Positions 24,194 to 31,736 of a DNA stretch of 39,908 bases are shown here, in pieces. The notes under the pieces were generated by a model. It did not search any database. It was given only the letters and a program-made list of their open reading frames with translations, and had not been told where the DNA came from. Each line of letters opens with the position of its first letter. The first letter of the stretch is position 1. Source of the DNA: an uncultured Erysipelotrichaceae bacterium (GTDB lineage: Bacteria > Bacillota_I > Bacilli_A > Erysipelotrichales > Erysipelotrichaceae); assembly GCA_902766435.1 (NCBI GenBank), contig CACXDM010000019.1, positions 1 through 39,908 on the forward strand, given 5' to 3'. The position numbers were made by a program, and so were the translations under genes.

Positions 24194-26225
24194 TTTCCTT
24201 CACCTGTTCTTCCGGCTTTTCCTCAGATTCTTCCGGCTTTTCTGCAGTTTCTTCCGTATTTACTGCAGTATCTTCCGGCTGTTCTGATGTTTCTTCCGTT
24301 TTTACTGCAGTATTCTTCTTTCTCCGCTTCATCCAGAACCAGACTGCACCGGCTAAACAGCAGCCCATAAGAATCACCGGGAGTGAAGAATCTTCATGCG
24401 ACGCCTGTTCTTTCTGGGCAGAAACAATCACCTTTGCGGCCGGAGCTGATGTCAGTTCCGGATCAAATACCGTCTCTGCTGTAATTGTAGTGCCGTACGC
24501 CTTAACACCCCACAGGCTGACCGCTCCGTCTGCCGGTGTTTTGATCTCTGCCTGATCCTGCAGAATAATCTTCTTCGGTGAATAATCAGATGTGAATGTT
24601 TCCGGTGCGTTTCCTCTTTCTCCGGTATCCGCCGCAAGTGCAATTCCATTCTCCGCTGATGAATAAACCGCGTTTTCTCCTTCCGGCAGGGAAATGACAA
24701 TTTCACCGCCGACAATACCATATGACATATCACCGCTTACGGAAGCGACATCTGAATGCACATCAGCGTCCGTCACACTGAATGAATGCTCCGCTTCGAT
24801 ACCTGACGCTTCCCCTTGGCAGCGGATATAGATATCTGCCTTACTGCTCTGATCTGCGGTAAATAAACCCGGAACACTGATGCCGAAAGCACCGTTCGTT
24901 TCCTGCACATTCATCTTAATCTTCAGTTCAGATCCGTTTGTAAGAGAAACGGCATTGGTGTTTCCTGCCCCGCTGATTCCCCCGAAATTCATCGTAAACG
25001 GTTCTGTTGTATGTGTTGTTTCAATCTGTATGCTCATGTTTGAATGATTCAGATTCACACTGCCCTCTCCGGCCAGAATAATTCCGCCGAAGCCGGCAAG
25101 ATATGAACCATAAGGCAGGAAGAGAAACGGGTTTGCAATTCCTTTCAGATCGACAGTCGCATCATCCGCATATAAAGAGCCGCCGATGAACAGCAGATTT
25201 TTGGAAGTCGGACCATTTGCGACATGAGGCGCCATGGACATGACATAGAGATTGGATCCTGCGGCTGCCCGGAGATCGCCTTCTGTATGAACTGCCGTGC
25301 CGTTGACATCCAGAAGGGCAGAAGCTCCTTCATCGATATAGAGATTCCGGCAGTGGATACCATCGCAGAAGATTGTGCCGTTTGTGATTGTTTCCATCTT
25401 CCCGGCAATTTCGAGATTCGTGTCGGTGTAAATCTGATTACTGCCGCCGTTGATTTCCAGCTTTCCGTCTCCGTCGATCACAATCGTCGGGGCGTTTCCA
25501 TCTTCACTGCTGATGCCGAAGAACGCATTGACCGTAATTCCGCCGTTGTTGTAATCCGGGTTAAAATAGGTATTTGTGATTGAACAGTCCCCTTTGACGT
25601 GAAAATAGTATTCCGGCTGATACTGTCCCCGGTTTCTCAGCATCAGGCCAAGCGCCGGAGATGTCGTACGGTCGGAAACCAGAACGCTGTTGTCCAGATT
25701 GAGATTAGTGAATGTAATATTCACACCGTCTTCACTGAATTCAACTGTACCGCTGCCGTAGCCGGTTTCCGATACATTCAGGGTTTCACCCGGTTCAATC
25801 GCGTAATCACACACATACAGTACGGGCTTATCCTCATCTTTATTGGTCATTGAGAGACGCGCCGGTTCCGTCACGGCCGCATTGCCGTCTTTATCTGTAA
25901 TTGTGCACTGAAAAAACAGATCCGGATTATCCTGTAAGGTGGACGGAATCATAAGTGTATCGGTTGAAGCAGACTTCCCGTCAAGATAAAACGTGCTGGA
26001 CCCGTCACTCATTGTCCATTTCCATGACGCAACTCTTTCGGGATCCGCCACTTCAGCGTGAAAACTTGCCCCTGCCGGATAAACGACTTCCACATCTTCC
26101 GGCTGAACGGTAATCACCGGTCCTTCTTCTTCCGCGTATACCGCAGCAGGCGCAGCCATAATTATCGTTCCTGCCGCAGTCAGTAAACCTGTCATCAGAC
26201 AGACCATTTTTTTTCTTATTTCCAT
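24183..26225 (-). CDS. Large surface protein: Ig-like domain, beta-rich body, membrane anchor, acidic tail
   Basis: The protein has 680 residues with a signal peptide ending near AVYA (about 28-31). Residues 35-125 look like a bacterial Ig-like domain (VITVQPEDVEVVYPAGASF, WKWTMSDG, FFQCTITD). The long middle, about 130-600, is rich in short beta strands and Gly/Asn turns (NGGITVNAFFGISSEDG and similar), suggesting a beta-helix-like adhesin or carbohydrate-related domain. A membrane segment at about 612-631 is followed by KRRKK and a roughly 45-residue acidic tail facing the cytoplasm. No LPxTG motif is present. AGGTATTTCA precedes the ATG. It overlaps the VanY gene downstream. The specific function is unknown. 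Confidence 0.75.
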   Translation of the reverse strand: MEIRKKMVCLMTGLLTAAGTIIMAAPAAVYAEEEGPVITVQPEDVEVVYPAGASFHAEVADPERVASWKWTMSDGSSTFYLDGKSASTDTLMIPSTLQDNPDLFFQCTITDKDGNAAVTEPARLSMTNKDEDKPVLYVCDYAIEPGETLNVSETGYGSGTVEFSEDGVNITFTNLNLDNSVLVSDRTTSPALGLMLRNRGQYQPEYYFHVKGDCSITNTYFNPDYNNGGITVNAFFGISSEDGNAPTIVIDGDGKLEINGGSNQIYTDTNLEIAGKMETITNGTIFCDGIHCRNLYIDEGASALLDVNGTAVHTEGDLRAAAGSNLYVMSMAPHVANGPTSKNLLFIGGSLYADDATVDLKGIANPFLFLPYGSYLAGFGGIILAGEGSVNLNHSNMSIQIETTHTTEPFTMNFGGISGAGNTNAVSLTNGSELKIKMNVQETNGAFGISVPGLFTADQSSKADIYIRCQGEASGIEAEHSFSVTDADVHSDVASVSGDMSYGIVGGEIVISLPEGENAVYSSAENGIALAADTGERGNAPETFTSDYSPKKIILQDQAEIKTPADGAVSLWGVKAYGTTITAETVFDPELTSAPAAKVIVSAQKEQASHEDSSLPVILMGCCLAGAVWFWMKRRKKNTAVKTEETSEQPEDTAVNTEETAEKPEESEEKPEEQVKENEE
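24228..24311 (-). repeat. Two tandem 42-base repeats in the tail of the surface protein
   Basis: The units encode TAVKTEETSEQPED and TAVNTEETAEKPEE (about residues 639-666), followed by a partial SEEKPEE. The repeated Thr-Glu-Glu and Lys/Gln-Pro-Glu pattern gives a flexible acidic intracellular tail that could vary in length between strains. Confidence 0.75.
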
Positions 26226-26292
26226 TGAAATACCTCATCTCTTCATCAGTAAACTGCTTTGTTGTTTTATCCTCTCATCCGTGCCATTTGTC

Positions 26293-26317
26293 ACAGGAGA
26301 ACAATCTGTTGTCCTGT
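26293..26317. promoter_or_regulatory. 25-base dyad upstream of the surface-protein gene
   Basis: ACAGGA (26293-26298) and TCCTGT (26312-26317) with inner AACA/TGTT make an inverted repeat with one mismatched pair and a three-base centre. It lies 70-90 bases before the ATG, and its edge touches TGACAAATGGCAC on the minus strand (26281-26293), an 11/13 match to the sensor-system site. An operator role is a guess. Confidence 0.4.
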
Positions 26318-26361
26318 ATCCTATTTTACCAATGAATTCCCCGTTTCATATCCATGAATCC

Positions 26362-26400
26362 GAAAAAAGCGGAAACTTGAAAAACTGTACTTTCCGCTTC
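26362..26400 (-). terminator. Terminator after the flavodoxin unit
   Basis: AAGCGGAAA and TTTCCGCTT form a perfect 9-base stem with a 15-base loop; T residues follow on the minus strand. Confidence 0.8.
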
Positions 26401-26427
26401 CGCTGTGATTCATAAGATGATTTGTTT

Positions 26428-26697
26428 TTACAGCTGCCTGCCCAGACGGTATGCCTGTTCGGGATATCCGCTCCGGGAAGTCATTGAAGGACTGCCGCAG
26501 CCGTATCCGAGCACCATCCCCATATCCTCAAAGTTGATATATCTGACCAGTGTTCTGTAATGCGCCTCAAGAGCTTCAAATGTCCAGTCATCCGCATTCC
26601 ACGCCACCGTCAGTAAAGCGGACTTCAGATGTCTGCTGTTCAGACTGCTGTTATAGGCGCAGAAACGGTCAATGACCGTTTTCAGCTGAGCGCTCAT
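26428..26697 (-). pseudogene. Truncated NADPH-dependent FMN reductase (C-terminal part only)
   Basis: The 89-residue frame begins with MSAQLKTVIDRF, a segment that in flavin reductases of the flavodoxin-2 type lies in the middle of the protein after the YFGMSAQ turn. The C-terminal half follows in order. The N-terminal half with the FMN phosphate loop and the CxxC-type region is absent. Upstream there are only six bases before the end of the intact flavodoxin gene, so the 5' half was probably deleted. The fragment could still be translated by coupling but cannot bind FMN in the normal way. Confidence 0.7.
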
Positions 26698-26703
26698 CGC
26701 AGA

Positions 26704-27198
26704 TCAGCTTTCCTTTTTCAGCTCATCAATCCACCTGTCAATTTCGGAAAGCCCGGTAACCAGACGGTCTCCCCCGTCGGAATCAAACCGGATTTCTTTC
26801 GGAAAACGGATCTCTGCGCCTTCAGCCAGTTCACACATATCCTGAATGACCGTTCCGGGCCAGCCGGCGTTTGTCATAAACGGCACCACGGTCTTTCCGG
26901 AAAAATCATTCTCAGTCAAAAATGTTCTGACTGCCGGAGCCATCGTATACCACCATGTCGGTGTTCCGATGATGATCCTGTCATACTCTCTGACCTCAAA
27001 AGGAAGAGGCTTCAGAGCAGGACAGTATCCTGTCTCCACTTCCCTTTTTCCCTGATCGGATGCCTGTCTGTAGACAGCGGGATAGGGTGTGAGGGTATCT
27101 ATTGCCGTAATGTCCGCATTCAGTTCTTTCTGAATCATTTCGGCAATCCGCTTTGTATTTCCGTTATGCCATGAATAGTAAACAATCAGTGTTTTCAT
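26704..27198 (-). CDS. Flavodoxin family protein
   Basis: The 164-residue protein has the FMN phosphate loop at the N-terminus (YYSWHNGNTKRIAEMI, residues 7-22) in the place of the usual T/SxTGNT loop. TPTWWYTMAPAVRTFL at about 79-94 and FMTNAGWPG at about 108-116 match the flavin-ring loops. It should be an electron carrier or quinone/nitro reductase partner. AGGAGAAAGAT precedes the ATG. A promoter with a good -10 and -35 lies just upstream. It is followed by the truncated reductase fragment. Confidence 0.9.
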   Translation of the reverse strand: MKTLIVYYSWHNGNTKRIAEMIQKELNADITAIDTLTPYPAVYRQASDQGKREVETGYCPALKPLPFEVREYDRIIIGTPTWWYTMAPAVRTFLTENDFSGKTVVPFMTNAGWPGTVIQDMCELAEGAEIRFPKEIRFDSDGGDRLVTGLSEIDRWIDELKKES

Positions 27199-27218
27199 AT
27201 CTTTCTCCTGTCATGAAT

Positions 27219-27248
27219 AATATAGGTCCCTGTTTCTGTTTTGAACAA
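27219..27248 (-). promoter_or_regulatory. Promoter of the flavodoxin gene
   Basis: On the minus strand there is TTGTTC (27243-27248), an 18-base spacer and TATATT (27219-27224), about 20 bases before the ATG. Confidence 0.6.
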
Positions 27249-27301
27249 TACCATTCTCTTCTGCCGGCTATGCATCTGCCACATAGTATTTCTGTTATTT
27301 T

Positions 27302-27332
27302 GAAAAGCGCCTGTCCTGGATGGGCAGACGCT
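27302..27332 (-). terminator. Terminator of the mannitol-dehydrogenase-family gene
   Basis: AGCGTCTGCCC and the complementary GGACAGGCGCT pair with one mismatch and one G-U, then TTTTC on the minus strand. Confidence 0.7.
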
Positions 27333-27347
27333 GAATAACATGTATGA

Positions 27348-28958
27348 TCAGCCGAGGTATTTCCGCAGAGTGTTCCGTACCGCCCCTTTTCCGGCAATTT
27401 CCTCTTTGAACATTGTTTCGATCAGTTCTCCGATACCCGCTTCATAGAGATCAGAACCGAAGATATTCACATTGGAAAGAATCGGTCTCAGCTGGTCTGT
27501 GACGGTTTCCGGTCTGCCGATTTCAATACTGCCGAATCTCTCCTGCAGTTCATCATTCATCGGATCCGGTGACAGTTCAAACGGATTACCCTCATCATCA
27601 ACCGCAAGAACATAACGCAGCCAGCCGGCAATTGCCAGCGGAATGCCGAGAAGTTTACCTGCATTTCCGTCTCTTGCAATATATTCCTTGATTGTTTCCC
27701 CGAAACGGATTCCCACCATCTGTGAGGTATCAACCGCGATTCTCTGCGGTGTATCGGGAATATATTCATTCGGGAAGCGGACATTGATACATTCATCAAT
27801 AAATGCCTGAGGAGAAAGAATACCCGGGTCCTTTACCACTGCCATTCCTTCCACAGGTCCGACAAGATTGACGAGTTTCAGCATTTCCGGATCTCTCATC
27901 ACATCCGAGAATCTCGTATAGCCAAGTACACACCCATAAGGCGCCAGGGCTGTATGCAGAGGGTTGAGGCAGACAGTTACCTTCATCCGCTCTGAAGCGT
28001 TCACAGTATCCCTGTCCGTCATATAGACTCCCGCTTTTTCCAGCGGCGGTCTGCCATTCGGGAAATTGTCTTCGATCACGAGATACTGCGGTCCTTCGGC
28101 ATTGACGAATGGCGCAATATACGTCCGTTTACCGGTAATGACAATATCCATATCCTCAACACCGAGATCTTCAAGCATCTTCTGCGTGCTCTCACTCGGG
28201 CGAGGAGTAATCTTGTCAATCATTGACCACGGGAATGCGACAGTGTTCTCATCTTTGACATAGGCAATGAATTCCTGCGGCACAAAGCCTCTTTCCGCCC
28301 ATGCTTCAGAAATCTCAATAACGGCATTTCTCAGTTTTTCACCGTTATGGGAAACGTTGTCCATGGATACCAGAGCCAGAGGAAGCTTTCCCGCATGGTA
28401 ACGGTCAAGAAGCAGTGAGGCAACAAGAGAGACAGCGCTGTTTACAGCTTCCGGTTCGTTTTCAATATCTTCTTTCACAAAACCGAACCACTCTCCGTCC
28501 GCACTGCGCAGAGCATATCCTTTTTCGGTGATCGTAAAAGATACCATCTGCAGGGAATCATTCGTGAATATTTCCTTCAGACGGCTGCGGGCTGCCGCAT
28601 CGTTCTTTCCTGCCGCAATTGCTTCCGTCAGTGAACCGATGACCTTTTTATCACTGCTGCCGTCACCGTAAAGCGTCACTGCCAAAGCCAGGTTGTCATA
28701 AGGTTTATAGATTCTGTCGACAACTTCAAAGTCAAAAGTTTCAACACAGACAATACCCGTATCGATTTCCCCCTGGTTTAACAGAGAGTCAGCGATCCCG
28801 CCGATAAAGATACGGAAGATATTGCCGATGCCGAAATGTACCCATGTCGGAGAAGAAGCGGTTTTTTCTTTCACCGTCTCAACGTCATATCCGGGAAGTG
28901 AAATACCTGCATGTTCAAAAGCGGCTGTGTTTCTGATGCCTTCAGCTGTGAGTTTCAT
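27348..28958 (-). CDS. Mannitol dehydrogenase family protein (fructuronate reductase/UxuB-like)
   Basis: The protein has 536 residues from the ATG at 28958, preceded by GGACAGGA. The open frame runs upstream to 29177, but that stretch belongs to a decayed gene. The N-terminal Rossmann segment WVHFGIGNIFRIFIGG and the C-terminal helical domain match polyol-specific long-chain dehydrogenases; the K-V-T-V-C-L-N-P-L-H run carries the expected catalytic Lys, Asn and His. The family includes mannitol 2-dehydrogenase, fructuronate reductase and tagaturonate reductase. The length is somewhat above the usual 480-500 and close to the clostridial form. The substrate is unresolved and no hexuronate operon is nearby. 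Confidence 0.88.
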   Translation of the reverse strand: MKLTAEGIRNTAAFEHAGISLPGYDVETVKEKTASSPTWVHFGIGNIFRIFIGGIADSLLNQGEIDTGIVCVETFDFEVVDRIYKPYDNLALAVTLYGDGSSDKKVIGSLTEAIAAGKNDAAARSRLKEIFTNDSLQMVSFTITEKGYALRSADGEWFGFVKEDIENEPEAVNSAVSLVASLLLDRYHAGKLPLALVSMDNVSHNGEKLRNAVIEISEAWAERGFVPQEFIAYVKDENTVAFPWSMIDKITPRPSESTQKMLEDLGVEDMDIVITGKRTYIAPFVNAEGPQYLVIEDNFPNGRPPLEKAGVYMTDRDTVNASERMKVTVCLNPLHTALAPYGCVLGYTRFSDVMRDPEMLKLVNLVGPVEGMAVVKDPGILSPQAFIDECINVRFPNEYIPDTPQRIAVDTSQMVGIRFGETIKEYIARDGNAGKLLGIPLAIAGWLRYVLAVDDEGNPFELSPDPMNDELQERFGSIEIGRPETVTDQLRPILSNVNIFGSDLYEAGIGELIETMFKEEIAGKGAVRNTLRKYLG

Positions 28959-29009
28959 ATTCCTGTCCTTTCTGTTTCTGGTTTTTACGTTCTGATTACG
29001 ATAATCATA

Positions 29010-29427
29010 ACATTCGAAATGAAACATGTCTTTGGGATCGTCATCATGCCACACATACTTCCAGCCGTATCTGGATCCTTTTCTGAATCCGAAAGGGACA
29101 ATCTCTTCTTCATCAATGGCAGGAAGAAACGCATCCCTGCCAGTTTCCGCATCGGTGCAGGATTCAGAAACTTCCACATTTCCTCCGATACTGTCCGGTA
29201 TGCCTCTTCTTCCGGCATCCCGTGTTTCTGCAGAACCTCATACAATGCAATGGACTGAGAATCTGCGACATATGACTGTAGTTTCCCTGATCACAGTATT
29301 CCTTTTCTTCTGTAATCAGTTCTCCCATCCGGTCATATATCTCCTGCTGAATGCTCTGATCCAAAGTCGGAAAATACTTCTGATAACGGCTTCCTGCCAC
29401 CATTTTTTCGGGTATATACTGCTTCAT
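29010..29427 (-). pseudogene. Decayed ATC-hydrolase-like gene (two frameshifts, 3' truncation)
   Basis: Three consecutive minus-strand frames together read as one protein. Frame one starts at the ATG at 29427 behind an intact GGAGGAGATCA and runs to HMSQIL. Near 29255 the frame shifts to SIALYEVLQKHGMPEEEAY and on to FFLPLMKK. Near 29104 it shifts again to EIVPFGFRKGSRYGWKYVWHDDDPKD and FHFEC. The combined sequence resembles L-2-amino-thiazoline-4-carboxylate hydrolase family proteins, which normally continue for many more residues after the FHFEC segment. Here it runs into the leader of the mannitol-dehydrogenase gene. The family assignment is from memory of the pattern and is moderately sure; the frame breaks are read directly. 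Confidence 0.65.
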
Positions 29428-29457
29428 TGATCTCCTCCGGAGCGCTCACTGCTTTCT

Positions 29458-29473
29458 GTTAGCAAACACTAAC
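29458..29473. promoter_or_regulatory. GTTAG-N6-CTAAC dyad upstream of the decayed gene
   Basis: A 16-base inverted repeat with perfect five-base arms lies 31 bases before the start of the decayed ATC-hydrolase-like gene. TTAG..CTAA dyads are common MarR/TetR-type operators, but no such regulator gene is in the window. The rest of 28959-29564 holds only the pseudogene and a terminator. Confidence 0.4.
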
Positions 29474-29501
29474 TACGGTGGCTGATGTTCCCGGAATATG
29501 C

Positions 29502-29528
29502 AAAAATGACAGGACAGCCCTGCCATTT
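29502..29528 (-). terminator. Terminator of the alpha/beta hydrolase gene
   Basis: On the minus strand AAATGGCAGG and CCTGTCATTT pair (one G-U) around five bases and end in TTTTT. Confidence 0.75.
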
Positions 29529-29564
29529 GGTTAAGATATCTGATTTACTGCCGGAAACAAATCA

Positions 29565-30557
29565 TTACATGTTTGCTTCGAAGAAACTTTGAATTTTGTC
29601 AAAAGGAATGATATCAGTTCTGTCGTAGAGATCCGTATGAACAGCTCCGGGGATGATCATCAGTTCTTTGTTGGATGCATATTTACTGTCTTCCGTCATT
29701 GCTTTGTAAGCATCTCTTGAGAAGTAGCAGGAATGCGCCTTATCACCATGAATCAGAAGAACTGCGCCTCTGATCTCCTTCGAATACTTAAGAATCGGCT
29801 GATTCATAAAGGATTCACATCCGATCACATTCCATCCGCCGTTGGAATTCAGTGATCTTGCATGATAGCCGCGTTCTGTCTTGTAGTAGTCATAGTAGTC
29901 CTTTACAAAGAACGGCGCGTCTTCCGGAAGCGGATCAATTACTCCGCCGCGAGGTTTATATTCACCTGCTTTGAGATCTTCAAGTCTCTGCGCGCACATC
30001 GCAGCCTTTTTCGCATACCTTGCCTCTTCAGAGTCTTCGCTGTCAAAATATCCGTTCGCATTTACTCTTGTCATGTCATACATTGTCGCCGCAACTGTTG
30101 CTTTAACTCTGGTATCGAGAACAGCCGTATTCAGTGCCATTCCGCCCCAGCCGCAGATACCGATAATCCCGATTCTCTCCGGATCAACCTTATCGTTCAG
30201 TGACAGATAATCAACCGCAGCCATAAAGTCTTCCGTGTTGATATCGGGTGATGCCATATAACGGACATTTCCGCCGCTCTCCCCGGTAAAGGACGGGTCA
30301 AATGCCAGAGTAACAAATCCTCTTTCAGCCATGATTTGAGCATACAGTCCGCTGCACTGTTCCTTTACCGCGCCAAAAGGTCCGCATACGGCAATTGCCG
30401 GAAGCTTTCCATCCGCATTTTTCGGCATATACAGATCTGCCGCAAGTGTGATTCCGTACCGGTTTACGAATGTCACTTTACAGTGATCGACTTTATCACT
30501 CTTCTTAAATGTCTTGTCCCATTCGGCTGTCAGTTTCAGTTCTTCTTTTCTGATCAT
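29565..30557 (-). CDS. Alpha/beta hydrolase
   Basis: The protein has 330 residues from the ATG at 30557, with GGAGGAAACTTACC before it. The fold is clear: TLAADLYMPKNADGKLPAI early on, the oxyanion region CGPFGAVKEQ, FDPSFTGESGG, the nucleophile elbow IGICGWGG with Cys 135 in place of the usual Ser, and the C-terminal IPGAVHTDLYD with His 307. Cys nucleophiles occur in dienelactone-hydrolase-like members. The subfamily resembles YcjY-type hydrolases or peptidase-like esterases. The substrate is unknown. The gene is monocistronic, with a palindrome upstream and its own terminator. Confidence 0.88.
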   Translation of the reverse strand: MIRKEELKLTAEWDKTFKKSDKVDHCKVTFVNRYGITLAADLYMPKNADGKLPAIAVCGPFGAVKEQCSGLYAQIMAERGFVTLAFDPSFTGESGGNVRYMASPDINTEDFMAAVDYLSLNDKVDPERIGIIGICGWGGMALNTAVLDTRVKATVAATMYDMTRVNANGYFDSEDSEEARYAKKAAMCAQRLEDLKAGEYKPRGGVIDPLPEDAPFFVKDYYDYYKTERGYHARSLNSNGGWNVIGCESFMNQPILKYSKEIRGAVLLIHGDKAHSCYFSRDAYKAMTEDSKYASNKELMIIPGAVHTDLYDRTDIIPFDKIQSFFEANM

Positions 30558-30628
30558 GGTAAGTTTCCTCCATCCCATTTACGGTTGTATTTTAATATCT
30601 GAAAGAAGAACGCACTAATGGTTATAAC

Positions 30629-30644
30629 GAATATCATGATATTC
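30629..30644. promoter_or_regulatory. Perfect 16-base palindrome upstream of the hydrolase gene
   Basis: GAATATCATGATATTC is a perfect inverted repeat about 70-90 bases before the hydrolase ATG. A TAAAAT about 30 bases before the ATG may be the -10. An operator role is plausible but unproven. Confidence 0.4.
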
Positions 30645-30666
30645 TCTGCCGGAATATCTTCAGGCA

Positions 30667-30692
30667 AGAAAAAGCCGATGAGATTCACCGGC
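30667..30692 (-). terminator. Terminator of the DegV gene
   Basis: On the minus strand GCCGGTG and CATCGGC (one G-U) form a stem with a five-base loop, followed by TTTTTC. Confidence 0.75.
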
Positions 30693-30706
30693 AGATTCTC
30701 TCTCTT

Positions 30707-31570
30707 TTATCTTTCCTTACCGAGGAAAAACAGACCAAGCATACCCGGTCCGACATGGGCACCGGAAAACGGTTCATGCGGACAGACTGTAATATCCGCA
30801 TCCGGCGTTACGGCAAGAATCAGACCGCGAAGCGTTTCCGCGTCCTGCAGACAGTCACCGTGTGATATGTAAACCTTCGGTGCTTCAAGATCCATTCTCT
30901 TTTCTGCATATTTTTCCGCAAGTCTTTTTATTGCTTTCTTTCTTCCGTGGCATGTCGCGCAGGAAACAATATGTCCTGTATGATCTCCGTAAAGAATCGG
31001 CTTGATATTCAGCGTTGTTCCGATCAGCGCAGCTGCTCCGCTTACTCTGCCTGTCCGTTTCAGGAAATTCAGATCATCAACGGTAAAGTACTGACAGCAG
31101 TGCTCAACAAGATCATCAAGTATTTTCGCTGCTTCTTTGACCGGTGTTCCCTGTCTGCTCAGCTCATCTGCCTTAACCGCCAACATGCCGTTTCCGAAAC
31201 CGCACCCATGTGAATCCACAATATGAACAAATCTTTCCGGATATTCCTCCATCAGCTGCTTTGCCGCATTGACTGCCGCATTATATGTTCCGCTGATTCC
31301 CGAACTCATCGCGATATAGATGACATCCGTTCCCTCTTTCATCAGCGGTTCAAAATATGTAATGAACAATCCTGTATTCAGCAGACTTGTTTTCACACTG
31401 ACGCCTTTCCGCAGTCCTTCATAGTAAGCGTGTGTATCAAAGCGTTCAATATCTCCTGTGTATTCAGAGGGCACTCCATCCACGGTATATTCACTGGGCA
31501 GAAGCCTGATCTCACCGAGGAGACTTCCGGGAAGATTAGCGGTCCCGTCCGCGAAAACAGCAAAAGTCAT
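30707..31570 (-). CDS. DegV family fatty-acid-binding protein
   Basis: The protein has 287 residues from the ATG at 31570, which follows TTGGAGGTATCT. DegV/FakB landmarks are present: an N-terminal DGTANLP in the place of DSxxDLP, VKTSLLNTGLF at about 58-68 (the T-S pair that contacts the carboxylate), MSSGISGTYNAA and LKRTGRVSGAAALIGTTLNIKPIL near the middle. DegV proteins bind fatty acids, and FakB members present them to the kinase FakA. No fakA is nearby. Confidence 0.92.
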   Translation of the reverse strand: MTFAVFADGTANLPGSLLGEIRLLPSEYTVDGVPSEYTGDIERFDTHAYYEGLRKGVSVKTSLLNTGLFITYFEPLMKEGTDVIYIAMSSGISGTYNAAVNAAKQLMEEYPERFVHIVDSHGCGFGNGMLAVKADELSRQGTPVKEAAKILDDLVEHCCQYFTVDDLNFLKRTGRVSGAAALIGTTLNIKPILYGDHTGHIVSCATCHGRKKAIKRLAEKYAEKRMDLEAPKVYISHGDCLQDAETLRGLILAVTPDADITVCPHEPFSGAHVGPGMLGLFFLGKER

Positions 31571-31636
31571 AGATACCTCCAAAAGACTTACGGCAGAATG
31601 ATTCCGTACAATGCATAAATTCAGTTTGACAAAACT

Positions 31637-31642
31637 ATTATA
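31637..31642 (-). promoter_or_regulatory. -10 element of the DegV gene
   Basis: A perfect TATAAT on the minus strand lies about 67 bases before the ATG. No strong -35 is present. Confidence 0.5.
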
Positions 31643-31684
31643 GTCTCATTGTCCTTTTCATGCATGACGCAATGATTTTAAGCA

Positions 31685-31730
31685 GAACAAAAAAGATTTC
31701 CTTATCCTTCCCTGAATGCAGAAATCTTTT
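31685..31730 (-). terminator. Terminator of the XRE-membrane regulator gene
   Basis: AAAAGATTTC and GAAATCTTTT form a perfect 10-base stem around a 20-base loop, and T residues follow on the minus strand. Confidence 0.8.
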
Positions 31731-31736
31731 ATACGT

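Noticed and set aside
28959-29177. Upstream extension of the mannitol-dehydrogenase-family gene by 73 codons
   Set aside because: The extension matches the third frame of the decayed ATC-hydrolase-like gene, and a ribosome site lies directly before the ATG at 28958.
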